A stretch of DNA of 64,000 bases from NCBI GenBank assembly GCA_965279595.1, contig OZ257246.1, positions 434,001-498,000 of the forward strand, in the 5' to 3' direction. The position numbers were made by a program, and so were the translations under genes. The notes beneath the pieces are model-generated. The model did not search any database and was not told the DNA's origin. It saw only the letters and a program-made list of their open reading frames with translations. Below, piece after piece: positions 28,524 through 37,572 of this stretch. Source of the stretch: CAIKLP01 sp965279595. GTDB lineage: Bacteria > Bacteroidota > Bacteroidia > Sphingobacteriales > Sphingobacteriaceae. Position 1 is the first letter of the stretch, and each line of letters begins with the position of its first letter.

Positions 28524-30221
28524 ATGATTGCAATTGATTGGATTGTATTATTTAGCACCTTATTATGTATTGTTTTATATGGGATCTATAAAAGTAGAAA
28601 CCAACAAACAATGGATAATTATTTGTTAGCAGGCAGGTCATTACCATGGTACCATGTTGGTTTATCAGTTATGGCTACGCAAGCAAGTGCTATTACTTTT
28701 TTATCAGCACCTGGACAAGCGTTTAGTGATGGGATGCGTTTTGTACAATTCTATTTTGGACTGCCATTAGCTATGATAGTGTTGTGTATAACATTTGTAC
28801 CAATTTTTCACAGACTAAAAGTTTACACAGCTTATGAATTTTTAGAACAAAGATTCGACCTAAAAACTAGGGCTTTTACTGCAATTTTATTTTTAATTCA
28901 GAGAGGTTTATCAACTGGAATTACAATTTATGCACCTTCAATAATTCTATCTACTATTTTAGGTATCTCTATTATTTATACAACGCTAATTATAGGCATT
29001 TTAGTAATCATTTATACAGTATATGGAGGATCGAAGGCTGTTTCTTATACACACCTTTTGCAAATGTTTATCATAATTGCAAGTATGTTCTTGGCTGGAT
29101 ACCTCATTATACAAATGCTTCCAGCTGGATTAGGATTTACAAAAGCAATAAAGTTGAGTGCAGAAATGGGAAAGATGAATACAATTGATACCCATTTCGA
29201 TTTAAAGAATAAATATAATATTTGGTCAGGCTTAATTGGAGGATTTTTTCTAGCCTTATCATATTTTGGAACAGATCAATCGCAAGTGGGTCGATATTTA
29301 TCAGGTGGATCCGTGAAAGAAAGTCGACAAGGATTAATAATGAATGGTATTCTAAAAATACCAATGCAGTATATGATTTTGCTTATCGGTGTTTTGTTAT
29401 TTGTGTTCTATCAATTTCAAGGTACCCCACTTTTTTTCAATAAGGTAGAGATAGATAGAATTCATCAATCTGAATATGCACAACAATATAATCAATTTGA
29501 AATTAAATATGATTCCATTTCAGTTCAGAAAAAAATGAAAGCTAATGAATTGGTTATTGCATTGAATTCAGATAACTCTCAAATTATAGCTGAAAAGAAA
29601 AATGAATTTTTAAAATTAAATGAAGAAGGAAAAAAATTACGAGAAGAATCGAAAAAATTAATGTTAAAAAATTCCATACTAGCAGACACAGATGATAGTA
29701 ATTATGTCTTTTTGAATTTTGTGACTACATTTTTACCACATGGCATCATTGGACTATTAATTGCAATTATATTTCTTGCTGCAATGGGATCAACTGCTTC
29801 TGGACTAAACGCACTTTCATCCACTTCAGTTATTGATATTTATAAGAGAATGATCAAAATGGATGGCACAGATCATCATTACTATTTAGCTTCAAGGTGG
29901 CTTACAGTATTCTGGGGAATTTTTGCAATGATAACAGCCTTCTTTGCCAGCAAATTAGGTAATCTTATAGAAGCTGTTAATATTTTAGGCTCCTTATTTT
30001 ATGGTACCATTTTAGGAATATTTATAGTTGCCTTTTATTTTAAAAAGGTAAAATCTAATGCTGTTTTTTCGGCAGCAATTATTGCTGAAATATTGGTAAT
30101 TGGAATATTCTTAAAAGATTGGATGGCATTTTTATGGCTTAATGTCATTGGATGTTTACTGGTTGTAATTATTTCTCTAACCATCCAAGATTTCCTATCG
30201 AAAGAAACAAATGAAGCATAA
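28524..30221 (+). CDS. Sodium:solute symporter (SSS family)
   Basis: An inner-membrane sodium-coupled transporter, 565 residues from the ATG at 28524 (a TTG three codons upstream is less likely). The SSS core is clear: NYLLAGRSLPWYHVGLSVMA, then ATQASAITFLSAPG, TVYGGSKAVSYTHLLQ and LAAMGSTASGLNALSS. About 80 charged residues around positions 305-385 interrupt the helices and look like a coiled coil (EKKNEFLKLNEEGKKLREES). It pairs with the PIG-L gene and ends in a terminator shared with the convergent DUF2911 gene. Confidence 0.92.
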   Translation: MIAIDWIVLFSTLLCIVLYGIYKSRNQQTMDNYLLAGRSLPWYHVGLSVMATQASAITFLSAPGQAFSDGMRFVQFYFGLPLAMIVLCITFVPIFHRLKVYTAYEFLEQRFDLKTRAFTAILFLIQRGLSTGITIYAPSIILSTILGISIIYTTLIIGILVIIYTVYGGSKAVSYTHLLQMFIIIASMFLAGYLIIQMLPAGLGFTKAIKLSAEMGKMNTIDTHFDLKNKYNIWSGLIGGFFLALSYFGTDQSQVGRYLSGGSVKESRQGLIMNGILKIPMQYMILLIGVLLFVFYQFQGTPLFFNKVEIDRIHQSEYAQQYNQFEIKYDSISVQKKMKANELVIALNSDNSQIIAEKKNEFLKLNEEGKKLREESKKLMLKNSILADTDDSNYVFLNFVTTFLPHGIIGLLIAIIFLAAMGSTASGLNALSSTSVIDIYKRMIKMDGTDHHYYLASRWLTVFWGIFAMITAFFASKLGNLIEAVNILGSLFYGTILGIFIVAFYFKKVKSNAVFSAAIIAEILVIGIFLKDWMAFLWLNVIGCLLVVIISLTIQDFLSKETNEA

Positions 30222-30254
30222 AAAAAGGTCGCTTATATTAAGCGACCTTTTTTT
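30221..30254. terminator. Bidirectional intrinsic terminator
   Basis: GGTCGCTT (30227-30234) pairs with AAGCGACC (30240-30247) over a 5-base loop. An A run precedes and a T run follows, so the hairpin can work from both sides. It separates the symporter (+) from the DUF2911 gene (-), which is the last gene after the polysaccharide cluster. Confidence 0.88.
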
Positions 30255-30268
30255 GTTAAGCTGAAAAA

Positions 30269-31144
30269 TTATTTTTTCTTATTTACAGGTGCAGAACACT
30301 CTGCAATAAGTTTGTCATTCATTGCAACGTAATCATCGTTACCAGCTTTTTTAGCCATTTCTTTTGATTGATTTGCTGCTGCTATAGCATCAGGGAAATT
30401 ATTTTGTTTCTTCAAAATCTTTGCTTTTAAATGAACCATCCAAAATGCATCTTTGTTTATTTCAGTTGCTTTGTTTACCCATTCTAATGCTTTGGCTAAA
30501 TCTTTACCACTTTCGTAATAGTAGCTAGCTGCTGAAAAATAAGAACCTGCTTCTGGTTTAGGATTAAATGTCTTTTCAATTGATGCCATAATTTTGGTAT
30601 CTACATCTGTTCCCACTTTGAATGAAGCTTTTGTTTTCTCCCAAGCAATATTGACTACAGCAGTATTCATTGTGATATCAGAAACTGAAATTTCAAATGT
30701 TTCAACAGTTGAAGTTAATGCACTTGGTTTTACTTTAATTCTCAATGCATCATTTTCCTCTTTGTAATCACCTGGATCACCAGTACCCCAAAGTTTAGTG
30801 TTTTTGTGAAAGATGATTGTCCACTCTGCTTTACCAGGAATAGTATACAATGCATATTCACCAGCTGCTAATTTATTTCCTTCAATAGTTACATCATCAC
30901 TGAAAGTGATTTTCGAAGAAGCATTAGCACCAGTTCTCCAAATTTTATCAAATGGAACTACATCGCCATAAATTGTTCTGCCTTTTGCAGATGGACGTGA
31001 ATAAGATATTGTTAAATCACCTAACCCAAAAGCTTGCTTAACAGTTGAAGTTGGACTTGGTGCTGGTGTTTTGATTTGTGAATTGGCATTTGATGCAAAA
31101 CAAATAATCAAAACTGCAATAATAATTTGATAACTTTTTTTCAT
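30269..31144 (-). CDS. DUF2911 family secreted protein with TPR-like C-terminus
   Basis: A 291-residue protein with a signal peptide (MKKSYQIIIAVLIICFASNA). DUF2911 features follow: ISYSRPSAKGRTIYGD, PFDKIWRTGANASSKI, AGEYALYTIPG and WTIIFHKNTKLWGTG. The last 90 residues (SAASYYYESGKDLAKALEWV and following) look like tetratricopeptide-type helix pairs. It lies 31 bases after the last glycosyltransferase gene on the same strand, so read-through from the polysaccharide operon is possible, but the content suggests an independent role. Function is unknown. Confidence 0.85.
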   Translation of the reverse strand: MKKSYQIIIAVLIICFASNANSQIKTPAPSPTSTVKQAFGLGDLTISYSRPSAKGRTIYGDVVPFDKIWRTGANASSKITFSDDVTIEGNKLAAGEYALYTIPGKAEWTIIFHKNTKLWGTGDPGDYKEENDALRIKVKPSALTSTVETFEISVSDITMNTAVVNIAWEKTKASFKVGTDVDTKIMASIEKTFNPKPEAGSYFSAASYYYESGKDLAKALEWVNKATEINKDAFWMVHLKAKILKKQNNFPDAIAAANQSKEMAKKAGNDDYVAMNDKLIAECSAPVNKKK

Positions 31145-31175
31145 AATGTTAATTAATAGATTTAGAATTTATTTT

Positions 31176-31925
31176 TTATTTGAATAAGAACTGTGTTAAT
31201 TTTGATAGTGGTTTTAAAAATAATGTAAAAAAATATGGTTTTAAATTATTTAATTCCCATGCCTTGTAATCTTCTCTATGTGCTCTAATTCTGTTTTGTA
31301 TGGAGGAATTACTTATACCACCGACCCTCATTTTGACAACTATTTCCTCCAAATATCCGATTTTAATTTTGTTTTTATGTATCAATCTTAACATCATTTC
31401 GTAATCAGCAGCACTTTTCATTTCAGAATGATATAAACCAAATTTACCATAAATTGTTTTCTTTACATAGAAAGTAGGGTGAGGAGGCATCCACCCCCAC
31501 ATGAATTTTCCTTCACTATATTTTCCTGACTTCCAATATCGAACAATTTTACTTGTATTTTCTTCTTGAACATAAACCAGATCAGCATACAAAGCATCTA
31601 TTTCTTCATGCTTAAATTTATTTACAATTGCACTTACTGCCTTATTAGAAAAATATTCATCATCTGAATTTAAGATCCCTATTACATCACCAGTTGCAAT
31701 TTTAATTCCTTTATTCATTGCATCATAAATTCCATTGTCTTTCTCAATAATTACTTTTGAAATTTGAGATCTATATTTTTCAATAATTTTTTGAGTGCTA
31801 TCTGTTGAATTTCCATCAATAATAATAAATTCAATATTGTTATAATCCTGTCCCAAAACAGAAAGTATAGTTTGCTCTATTGTTTTTTCACTATTGTAAC
31901 TTACGGTTATGATAGAAATTTTCAT
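31176..31925 (-). CDS. Glycosyltransferase family 2
   Basis: A 249-residue GT-A enzyme transferring a sugar from a nucleotide donor. The N-terminal MKISIITVSYNSEKTIEQTI is followed by IIIDGNSTDST and the metal-binding ILNSDDEYF. The pattern KDNGIYDAMNKGIKIATGD is typical of the WcaA/colanic-acid type of GT2. No membrane helix is seen, so it is cytosolic or membrane-associated. It overlaps the upstream carbamoyltransferase stop by 4 bases and is the last glycosyltransferase gene of the cluster. Sugar and linkage are not readable. Confidence 0.9.
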   Translation of the reverse strand: MKISIITVSYNSEKTIEQTILSVLGQDYNNIEFIIIDGNSTDSTQKIIEKYRSQISKVIIEKDNGIYDAMNKGIKIATGDVIGILNSDDEYFSNKAVSAIVNKFKHEEIDALYADLVYVQEENTSKIVRYWKSGKYSEGKFMWGWMPPHPTFYVKKTIYGKFGLYHSEMKSAADYEMMLRLIHKNKIKIGYLEEIVVKMRVGGISNSSIQNRIRAHREDYKAWELNNLKPYFFTLFLKPLSKLTQFLFK

Positions 31926-33643
31926 TTTCTTTCAATTACAAAATTTTCTAAAACTAACATATCCATTTTTGTTCTTAAATAGCAATTCAATGCCTCCTGT
32001 GGTGTGTTTACAATTGGTTCATTTTCATTGAAAGAAGTATTTAATAATATTGGAATATTAGTCTTTTGATAAAACGAATTTATTAACCCATAATATTTGG
32101 GCTCTACTTTTTGATCAACGGTTTGTAATCTACCAGTGCCATCAACATGTGTAACTGCCGGTATTAATTTTCTTTTTTCTTCTTTTATTTTAAAAACTCT
32201 TTCCATAAAAGGCACTTCATCATCATGTTCAAAAAAATCTGTGGAGTGTTCTTTTAAAATTGAAGGTGCAAATGGTCTAAATGATTCTCTCCTTTTTATT
32301 TTTAAGTTTAAAATTTCCTTTGCATCTTCTCTACGCGGATCAGCTAATATAGACCGATGTCCTAATGCCCTAGGTCCAAACTCAGCACGACCTTGAAACC
32401 AACCAATCACACATCCTTCAATTATTTTATTTGAAACAATCTCAAACAAATCATCATCTGAAACTAATTGATATGATATATTATTATCATCTAAAACCTT
32501 TTGAATTTCTGTATTACTAAACTTGCTTCCATAATAACCATGCATTGCTACTTGGGTTCTAGGATATTTTAAATTTTGATGGTAATGAAATAATGCAGAA
32601 CCGATAGATGTTCCAGCATCATGAGCTGCAGGTGGTATATAAATATTCTTAAACGGAGTACGATCTTTAATTTTTCCATTTGCTACTGAATTCTGTGCTA
32701 CTCCACCAGCGATACAAACATTTTCTAATTTAGTTTGCTCATATAAAGCTGTAAGTACATAGGCAAATAAATCTTCAGTGACTTTTTGAACAGAGGATGC
32801 AATGTCTTTATGATATTGAGTTAATTCATCTGATGGCAAACGGACTGGACCAAGCAACTCAATAAGCTTAGAAGAATACATGTTATCAATATGAGGTATA
32901 CCACCATCCCATGCCATCCTAACCCCAGTTTTAGTATGAACGAAATAATCTAAATTTAATTCAAATAATCCATTATTCTTGAATCGAATAATGTCCATAA
33001 TTTTTTCAGTGTAAAGTGGTTTGCCATAAGGAGCCAAACCCATTACTTTATATTCATCACCATAATGAGGGAAGCCTAAGTATTGCGTAATTGAAGTATA
33101 AAATAAACCTGCTGAATGTGGATAATTAACCTCTTGTAAAACTTTGAATTGATTTGCTTTTCCTACTCCAGTCATCATTGAACTAAAATCTCCAAAACCA
33201 TCAATAGAAAGTAATGCAGATTCACTAAATGGGGAAACGAAAAAAGCACTTGCTAAGTGAGAACGATGATGTTCAACGTTAATAATTTTTGCATTAAGTT
33301 TTGAATTTGGGAAATGAATCGTAAACTCATTTTCAAGAGACGCTGCTTTCTTTAAATTAACAACTCTATCTTTTATGTTTGAAAAACTTAATCTGTTCTT
33401 AATTGCTTGAATTGCCTTTAAAGTAATATTTGCATAAGGATCTCTTGAAAGAGTTACAAAATCTACCTCTTCAAGATTAATTTTTGCTTCAGCCAAACAA
33501 AACTTAATTGCTTCTGAAGGAAACCCAGCCCAATGTTTAATTCTTCGAAATCTTTCTTCTTCTGAAGCAGCAATGAGCATATCATCTTTAAATATGCAAG
33601 CTGAAGCATCTCCATGATAGGCATTGAGTCCAAGTATATACAT
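31922..33643 (-). CDS. NodU/CmcH-type carbamoyltransferase
   Basis: A 573-residue enzyme that adds a carbamoyl group from carbamoyl phosphate to a hydroxyl, as NodU and TobZ do on sugars. The N-terminal ASKHA-type domain starts MYILGLNAYHGDASACIF and has HHRSHLASAFF and SIDGFGDFSS. The C-terminal domain has IAGGVAQNSVANG, FQGRAEFGPRALGHRSI and RRESFRPFAPSIL. Length and domain order are those of the family. Its start overlaps the exosortase stop by one base, so the two are tightly coupled. Carbamoylation of the polysaccharide is the likely role. Confidence 0.93.
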   Translation of the reverse strand: MYILGLNAYHGDASACIFKDDMLIAASEEERFRRIKHWAGFPSEAIKFCLAEAKINLEEVDFVTLSRDPYANITLKAIQAIKNRLSFSNIKDRVVNLKKAASLENEFTIHFPNSKLNAKIINVEHHRSHLASAFFVSPFSESALLSIDGFGDFSSMMTGVGKANQFKVLQEVNYPHSAGLFYTSITQYLGFPHYGDEYKVMGLAPYGKPLYTEKIMDIIRFKNNGLFELNLDYFVHTKTGVRMAWDGGIPHIDNMYSSKLIELLGPVRLPSDELTQYHKDIASSVQKVTEDLFAYVLTALYEQTKLENVCIAGGVAQNSVANGKIKDRTPFKNIYIPPAAHDAGTSIGSALFHYHQNLKYPRTQVAMHGYYGSKFSNTEIQKVLDDNNISYQLVSDDDLFEIVSNKIIEGCVIGWFQGRAEFGPRALGHRSILADPRREDAKEILNLKIKRRESFRPFAPSILKEHSTDFFEHDDEVPFMERVFKIKEEKRKLIPAVTHVDGTGRLQTVDQKVEPKYYGLINSFYQKTNIPILLNTSFNENEPIVNTPQEALNCYLRTKMDMLVLENFVIERK

Positions 33644-34203
33644 TAGTTTCTGAATTTAGTATTTAAGTTTAGCCATATCCAAATCATTAAAGCAATGAAA
33701 AGATATGCTATGATATTAAAAATTAAATGATGATCAATTGAAATTCCACCTCTTGTACTGTAGTAAGAATAAACTAATAATACAGATACTATTCGCAAGA
33801 CATTAATAAGGTTAATGAGTATAAATCCTATGATGAGCATATAAATTTTGCTTTTAATTGGCTTCGGATATGCTATTACAAAGGCTGAGAAGAAACTAAG
33901 TATTCCATAGGCTAAACAAGAATATACTAAGCCAACACTTACTCCACCAACGAGTTTAAGTCGATAGGGGAAAATAATGGTATCATATCCTAAGCATTTT
34001 AAGACCAATGCTGAAGCATGTAATAAAAATTCTCTTAGCCAAGCTATATAATTTAGATTAACTGATAACCATTTTGAATAAAAAAGACCTCCTTCACCAG
34101 TTATTCCAATAAAGAATAAATTAAAATAATAAAAGGCTACAAAAAGAATTAAAAACCGAACAACAAATTGTTGACTTGCAGATGCAATTAATCTCTTAAA
34201 CAT
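33643..34203 (-). CDS. Exosortase/archaeosortase family protein (resembles Bacteroidota XrtX/XrtY types)
   Basis: A 186-residue integral membrane protein with about five to six hydrophobic helices. The exosortase catalytic set is visible in the right order: Cys96 in VYSCLAYG, Arg137 in NVLRIVSVLL and His158/His159 in DHHLIFN. Each lies at or next to a membrane helix, as in EpsH/XrtA and archaeosortase A. These are transpeptidases that cut a C-terminal sorting tail. It is shorter than XrtA, like the compact Bacteroidota versions. A Wzy-like gene lies three genes upstream. No substrate with a PEP-CTERM-like tail was found in the window. The subtype is from memory of family descriptions, not from a search. 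Confidence 0.82.
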   Translation of the reverse strand: MFKRLIASASQQFVVRFLILFVAFYYFNLFFIGITGEGGLFYSKWLSVNLNYIAWLREFLLHASALVLKCLGYDTIIFPYRLKLVGGVSVGLVYSCLAYGILSFFSAFVIAYPKPIKSKIYMLIIGFILINLINVLRIVSVLLVYSYYSTRGGISIDHHLIFNIIAYLFIALMIWIWLNLNTKFRN

Positions 34204-35035
34204 TTTTCTTTCGTTTAAGTTCTAAGATCATACTATCAACCAACATTCGATACCAATAGGCTTGAAGGTAATGAAAAATCAAACCAACCCTTCCATCTAA
34301 GAAACCAAACAATAAAATATATCTATAAAAAAAATACATCCCAGGTCTAATAAATAATGGCATTCTATTCCAATAAGATTTTAACTTTTGCTTTCTTTCA
34401 TTTTTACTTCCAAATAAATTACCTTTTGAAGAAGTAGTATCAAAGAATTCTTCCGTCGCTTGTAATTCAGCATATTTAATATGTTTCTTCGACCAAAATC
34501 CAATATCTTCTTTTAAATTATTTTCGATGATGTCATTCTTCAAATTTTGTGTTTTTCCTTTTACATAAAAGTGATGATCCATCAATTCGCCTGGATCAAG
34601 AAAGACAGCACTTTTCTTAAATAACTTCAATAAGTAAATAGGATAATATCCTCCATGCTTAATCCATATTCCTAAAAAATAATTTCTTCTTTTGATATAA
34701 TATCCATCAGCAGTTTCATTTGTAGAGTTTAACAATAAATTAATCTCTTCAACTAATTGAGGCATCAATTCTTGGTCTGCGTCAATTCCTAAAATCCACT
34801 CTGATTGGATAGGCAACTTTTCTAATGCATACATCCATTGCTTCACATGTGTTTCAAATGGATTAGTGAAAAATTGGGCACCAAAGTTCAATGCAATATC
34901 TTTAGTATTATCTGTAGAATTTGAATCCAAAACAAAAACTTCAGCATTCAAATCTTTGATACTGTTTAGACATTTAGGAAGATTCAGCTCCTCATTAAAT
35001 GTTAAAATAATAACTGATAATTTAGCGCTCATCAT
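34196..35035 (-). CDS. Glycosyltransferase family 2 (WaaE/KdtX-like)
   Basis: About 279 residues. KLSVIILTFNEELNLPKCL, then VFVLDSNSTDNTKDIA and ILGIDADQEL supply the GT2 nucleotide-binding and metal-binding (DAD) motifs. The layout and the C-terminal hydrophobic helices (RPGMYFFYRYILLFGFLDG) resemble LPS core glucosyltransferase WaaE-type proteins. The start is an ATG at 35035 or 35032; both overlap the previous gene. It overlaps the exosortase start by 8 bases. Confidence 0.88.
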   Translation of the reverse strand: MMSAKLSVIILTFNEELNLPKCLNSIKDLNAEVFVLDSNSTDNTKDIALNFGAQFFTNPFETHVKQWMYALEKLPIQSEWILGIDADQELMPQLVEEINLLLNSTNETADGYYIKRRNYFLGIWIKHGGYYPIYLLKLFKKSAVFLDPGELMDHHFYVKGKTQNLKNDIIENNLKEDIGFWSKKHIKYAELQATEEFFDTTSSKGNLFGSKNERKQKLKSYWNRMPLFIRPGMYFFYRYILLFGFLDGRVGLIFHYLQAYWYRMLVDSMILELKRKKNV

Positions 35036-36161
35036 CAATAATATCTTGATACATTTTTAAATACTTTTCAGTTGTACTAACATTATCAAAAATCCTTTTC
35101 AAAATGCCTGAAGCATTATTCCGAATCATTTCTCTTTTCTCTAAATTTTGATAAGCATTCATAATTGATTCTCTTATTGAATGAAAATTTAATTCACAAA
35201 CCCAGCCCAAATCATTTTCCAAAACCACATCAGATAATCCAACTTCTTTTGAAAGCAATACAGGTGTTCCAACTGCTAATGATTCTATTACTACATTCCC
35301 AAAATTCTCATCAAAAGAAGGTAAAATAAATAAATCAGCATTTTTTAACAACTGATATTTTTCATTTGAATAAACAGCATTTTGCCAAACAATTCTATTC
35401 TCCAATTCGCTTTCTTTTATTTTCAATTTTAGAAGGTTCTTATATTCTAAATCACCATTTCCTACAATTTGTAATTGAAAATTAATTGGTAAATCTCTTA
35501 AAGCATTTATTAATAAATCCAAACCTTTTTTAGGGTCAATCCTGGAAAGGAAAATCATTTTAAACTCAGTATTATCTTTTCTTTTGGTATGATCTTCTTT
35601 TGGTAAGAAAACAAAATTTGGTATAATCCATATTTTTGGACTTTTTAATGTATTTTCTAATTGTAATTTTTCTGATAGAGCAGTTGCATGAAAATTTTGA
35701 TTGAATAGTAATTTATTTCCGAAAATATTTTGAATTAAGCTTTTAAAAAACGAATTGCTATTATGAATAGAAAAATTACTAAACATTCCACGAGGTGAAA
35801 TAACATATTTTACGTTTCGAATTTTACAAATCAATGCGGAAAAAACAGCTACAGTATTCCACCAAGAATGAATATGAACAACATCAAACTTTCTGCAATT
35901 ATGCCAAACTGCCAATAACAAACCAATTGAAAAATGACTATGATCTTTTGTTTGACGTCTAAAAAATAGCACTTTTACACCATCGATTAATTGAGGAATT
36001 CCAGCTTTATAATCAAGTTCATCGCGGCCATTCGCAAGCGTACTATATACAGTTAAATTGCATTTTATAGAAAGCTGTTCACACATTGAAGCAATTGAAA
36101 CAATGGGTCCGCCATAAATAAATGCTGGTTTATAAGAAGGTGTAATTTGTAAAATTTTCAA
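35022..36161 (-). CDS. Glycosyltransferase family 4
   Basis: A 379-residue GT-B retaining glycosyltransferase. The N-terminal domain opens MKILQITPSYKPAFIYGGP, typical of GT4. The C-terminal domain has FLSRIDPKKGLDLLINAL and the EX7E motif in DENFGNVVIESLAVGTPVL. It lies one base from the Wzy-like gene and overlaps the next GT2 gene. Donor and acceptor are unknown. Confidence 0.92.
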   Translation of the reverse strand: MKILQITPSYKPAFIYGGPIVSIASMCEQLSIKCNLTVYSTLANGRDELDYKAGIPQLIDGVKVLFFRRQTKDHSHFSIGLLLAVWHNCRKFDVVHIHSWWNTVAVFSALICKIRNVKYVISPRGMFSNFSIHNSNSFFKSLIQNIFGNKLLFNQNFHATALSEKLQLENTLKSPKIWIIPNFVFLPKEDHTKRKDNTEFKMIFLSRIDPKKGLDLLINALRDLPINFQLQIVGNGDLEYKNLLKLKIKESELENRIVWQNAVYSNEKYQLLKNADLFILPSFDENFGNVVIESLAVGTPVLLSKEVGLSDVVLENDLGWVCELNFHSIRESIMNAYQNLEKREMIRNNASGILKRIFDNVSTTEKYLKMYQDIIDDER

Positions 36162-36162
36162 G

Positions 36163-37572
36163 TTAGTTTTTTATTGGCACTAAAAGATTTAACCTTCTCA
36201 TTGTATAAAAGATAAGATACATGGTGATGATCCCCCAAAATACGGAATTGAATAAAAACTCCATGCAGGTTCCTCTCCATAAAATTTGAAAGACTCCTGC
36301 ATAAACCCAAGCTGTTCCAATTGTATAACCTCCAAATAATTCTTCACACTTATGACAAAGCCATGAGGTTATTGCACCAAAAACCAATAACAAAATTGCA
36401 ATATAAAATATGCCACCAGTTAAATATGCATCAACTATTAAAGGTGGTTTAGCAGATACATCATTCGAACTACTTGTGATTCCAATGCGATAAACTCGTT
36501 CCATTACATGTTGTTCAACATCAGGTTTGCCTGGCCAAAAAACACGAGGTATTAAAAATAATATTGCATCCTTATAAATTTGCAAACCATAATAATCTAT
36601 TTGATTCGGCACTTTATCAACATAATCCACAAACATAGAAATTTCAGAAAGTCGATCTGTTAAAAACAACCAATTGGCTGATGCTAAATCTACTTCTCCA
36701 GTTTGTATAGCTTCTATTGCCAATTGTGCAGCTTGCTCATCTTCTACACCACCTGTCCATGCTTGCTCTCTATACAATGCATTATAAGATGGAAGAATAA
36801 AAACCACTGCCATGAAAATGGGGATAAACATTATCAATACCGTTCGCTTGTAAATTGGATAGAGATATCCTCCTAAAACTATAATTGTAACAATAATTGG
36901 TTCCTTCCAGCCTGATAAAATTGCTGCCAAAAAATTCATTCCAAAAATGAAACTTGCAACGACTAATTCTGATGTGTTTTTTTCTATGATTGCAAATACA
37001 AATGCCAGAATACTTGAGATATAACTTAGCTCCCTAAATTTTACTGCAAACTGATCTAGGCCTGGAACAAAATTAAAAATTAAGGAGGCAATGATAGTTA
37101 CAATTGTTGCCCGTATAAAAAATGCGGAAAGTGAACGATTCCAATTTAATTTCCATTCCTTTTCAACATAAGGCTGAGTAAATAATAATAAACCTGCAGT
37201 GTATGAACCATGCCCTAATACATAATACCTTTGGCATTGAGCAACTAAATCTAATTCACGAATATTTACAAATGTAAATGGTTGCAATGTGAAATAATGA
37301 TAACCTAATGTGTCAACAAAAAAGAATATTGTTGACATAGCCATGTAACCTGCAAAAATTAACTGCACCAAAAACAAAGGGCGCATAAACTGATTTTTTA
37401 AAGGCAAGTCTCTTGGTGTAGAAGCAATTTTTCCAGAAATTGAAAGGTAAAAAATTAAAATAGACCCCAACCATGCAATAAAATATGACAACACAGGTGT
37501 GCCATCATACAATGAAGACAATGCCCATGGTATAAATAAAATTAAATACCTAAAATTAAACTGCGCTTTCAT
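36163..37572 (-). CDS. Wzy-like multi-span membrane protein (probable O-antigen/EPS polymerase, exosortase-associated type)
   Basis: 469 residues with about ten to eleven predicted membrane helices and a long non-helical loop at about 255-345 (YREQAWTGGVEDEQAAQLAI, then LTDRLSEISMFVDYVDKVP). This is the layout of Wzy polymerases, which carry a large periplasmic loop. Sequence conservation in this family is low, so the call rests on topology and position. Its place between GT4 genes and near the exosortase matches Wzy-like proteins that accompany compact Bacteroidota exosortases. It could instead be a ligase of the WaaL type. Confidence 0.7.
   Translation of the reverse strand: MKAQFNFRYLILFIPWALSSLYDGTPVLSYFIAWLGSILIFYLSISGKIASTPRDLPLKNQFMRPLFLVQLIFAGYMAMSTIFFFVDTLGYHYFTLQPFTFVNIRELDLVAQCQRYYVLGHGSYTAGLLLFTQPYVEKEWKLNWNRSLSAFFIRATIVTIIASLIFNFVPGLDQFAVKFRELSYISSILAFVFAIIEKNTSELVVASFIFGMNFLAAILSGWKEPIIVTIIVLGGYLYPIYKRTVLIMFIPIFMAVVFILPSYNALYREQAWTGGVEDEQAAQLAIEAIQTGEVDLASANWLFLTDRLSEISMFVDYVDKVPNQIDYYGLQIYKDAILFLIPRVFWPGKPDVEQHVMERVYRIGITSSSNDVSAKPPLIVDAYLTGGIFYIAILLLVFGAITSWLCHKCEELFGGYTIGTAWVYAGVFQILWRGTCMEFLFNSVFWGIITMYLIFYTMRRLNLLVPIKN

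Noticed and set aside
32136..32396. Opposite-strand frames inside the carbamoyltransferase and similar genes as antisense proteins.
   Set aside because: They lie within well-supported genes, have no family features or start context, and follow from the codon use of the real gene.
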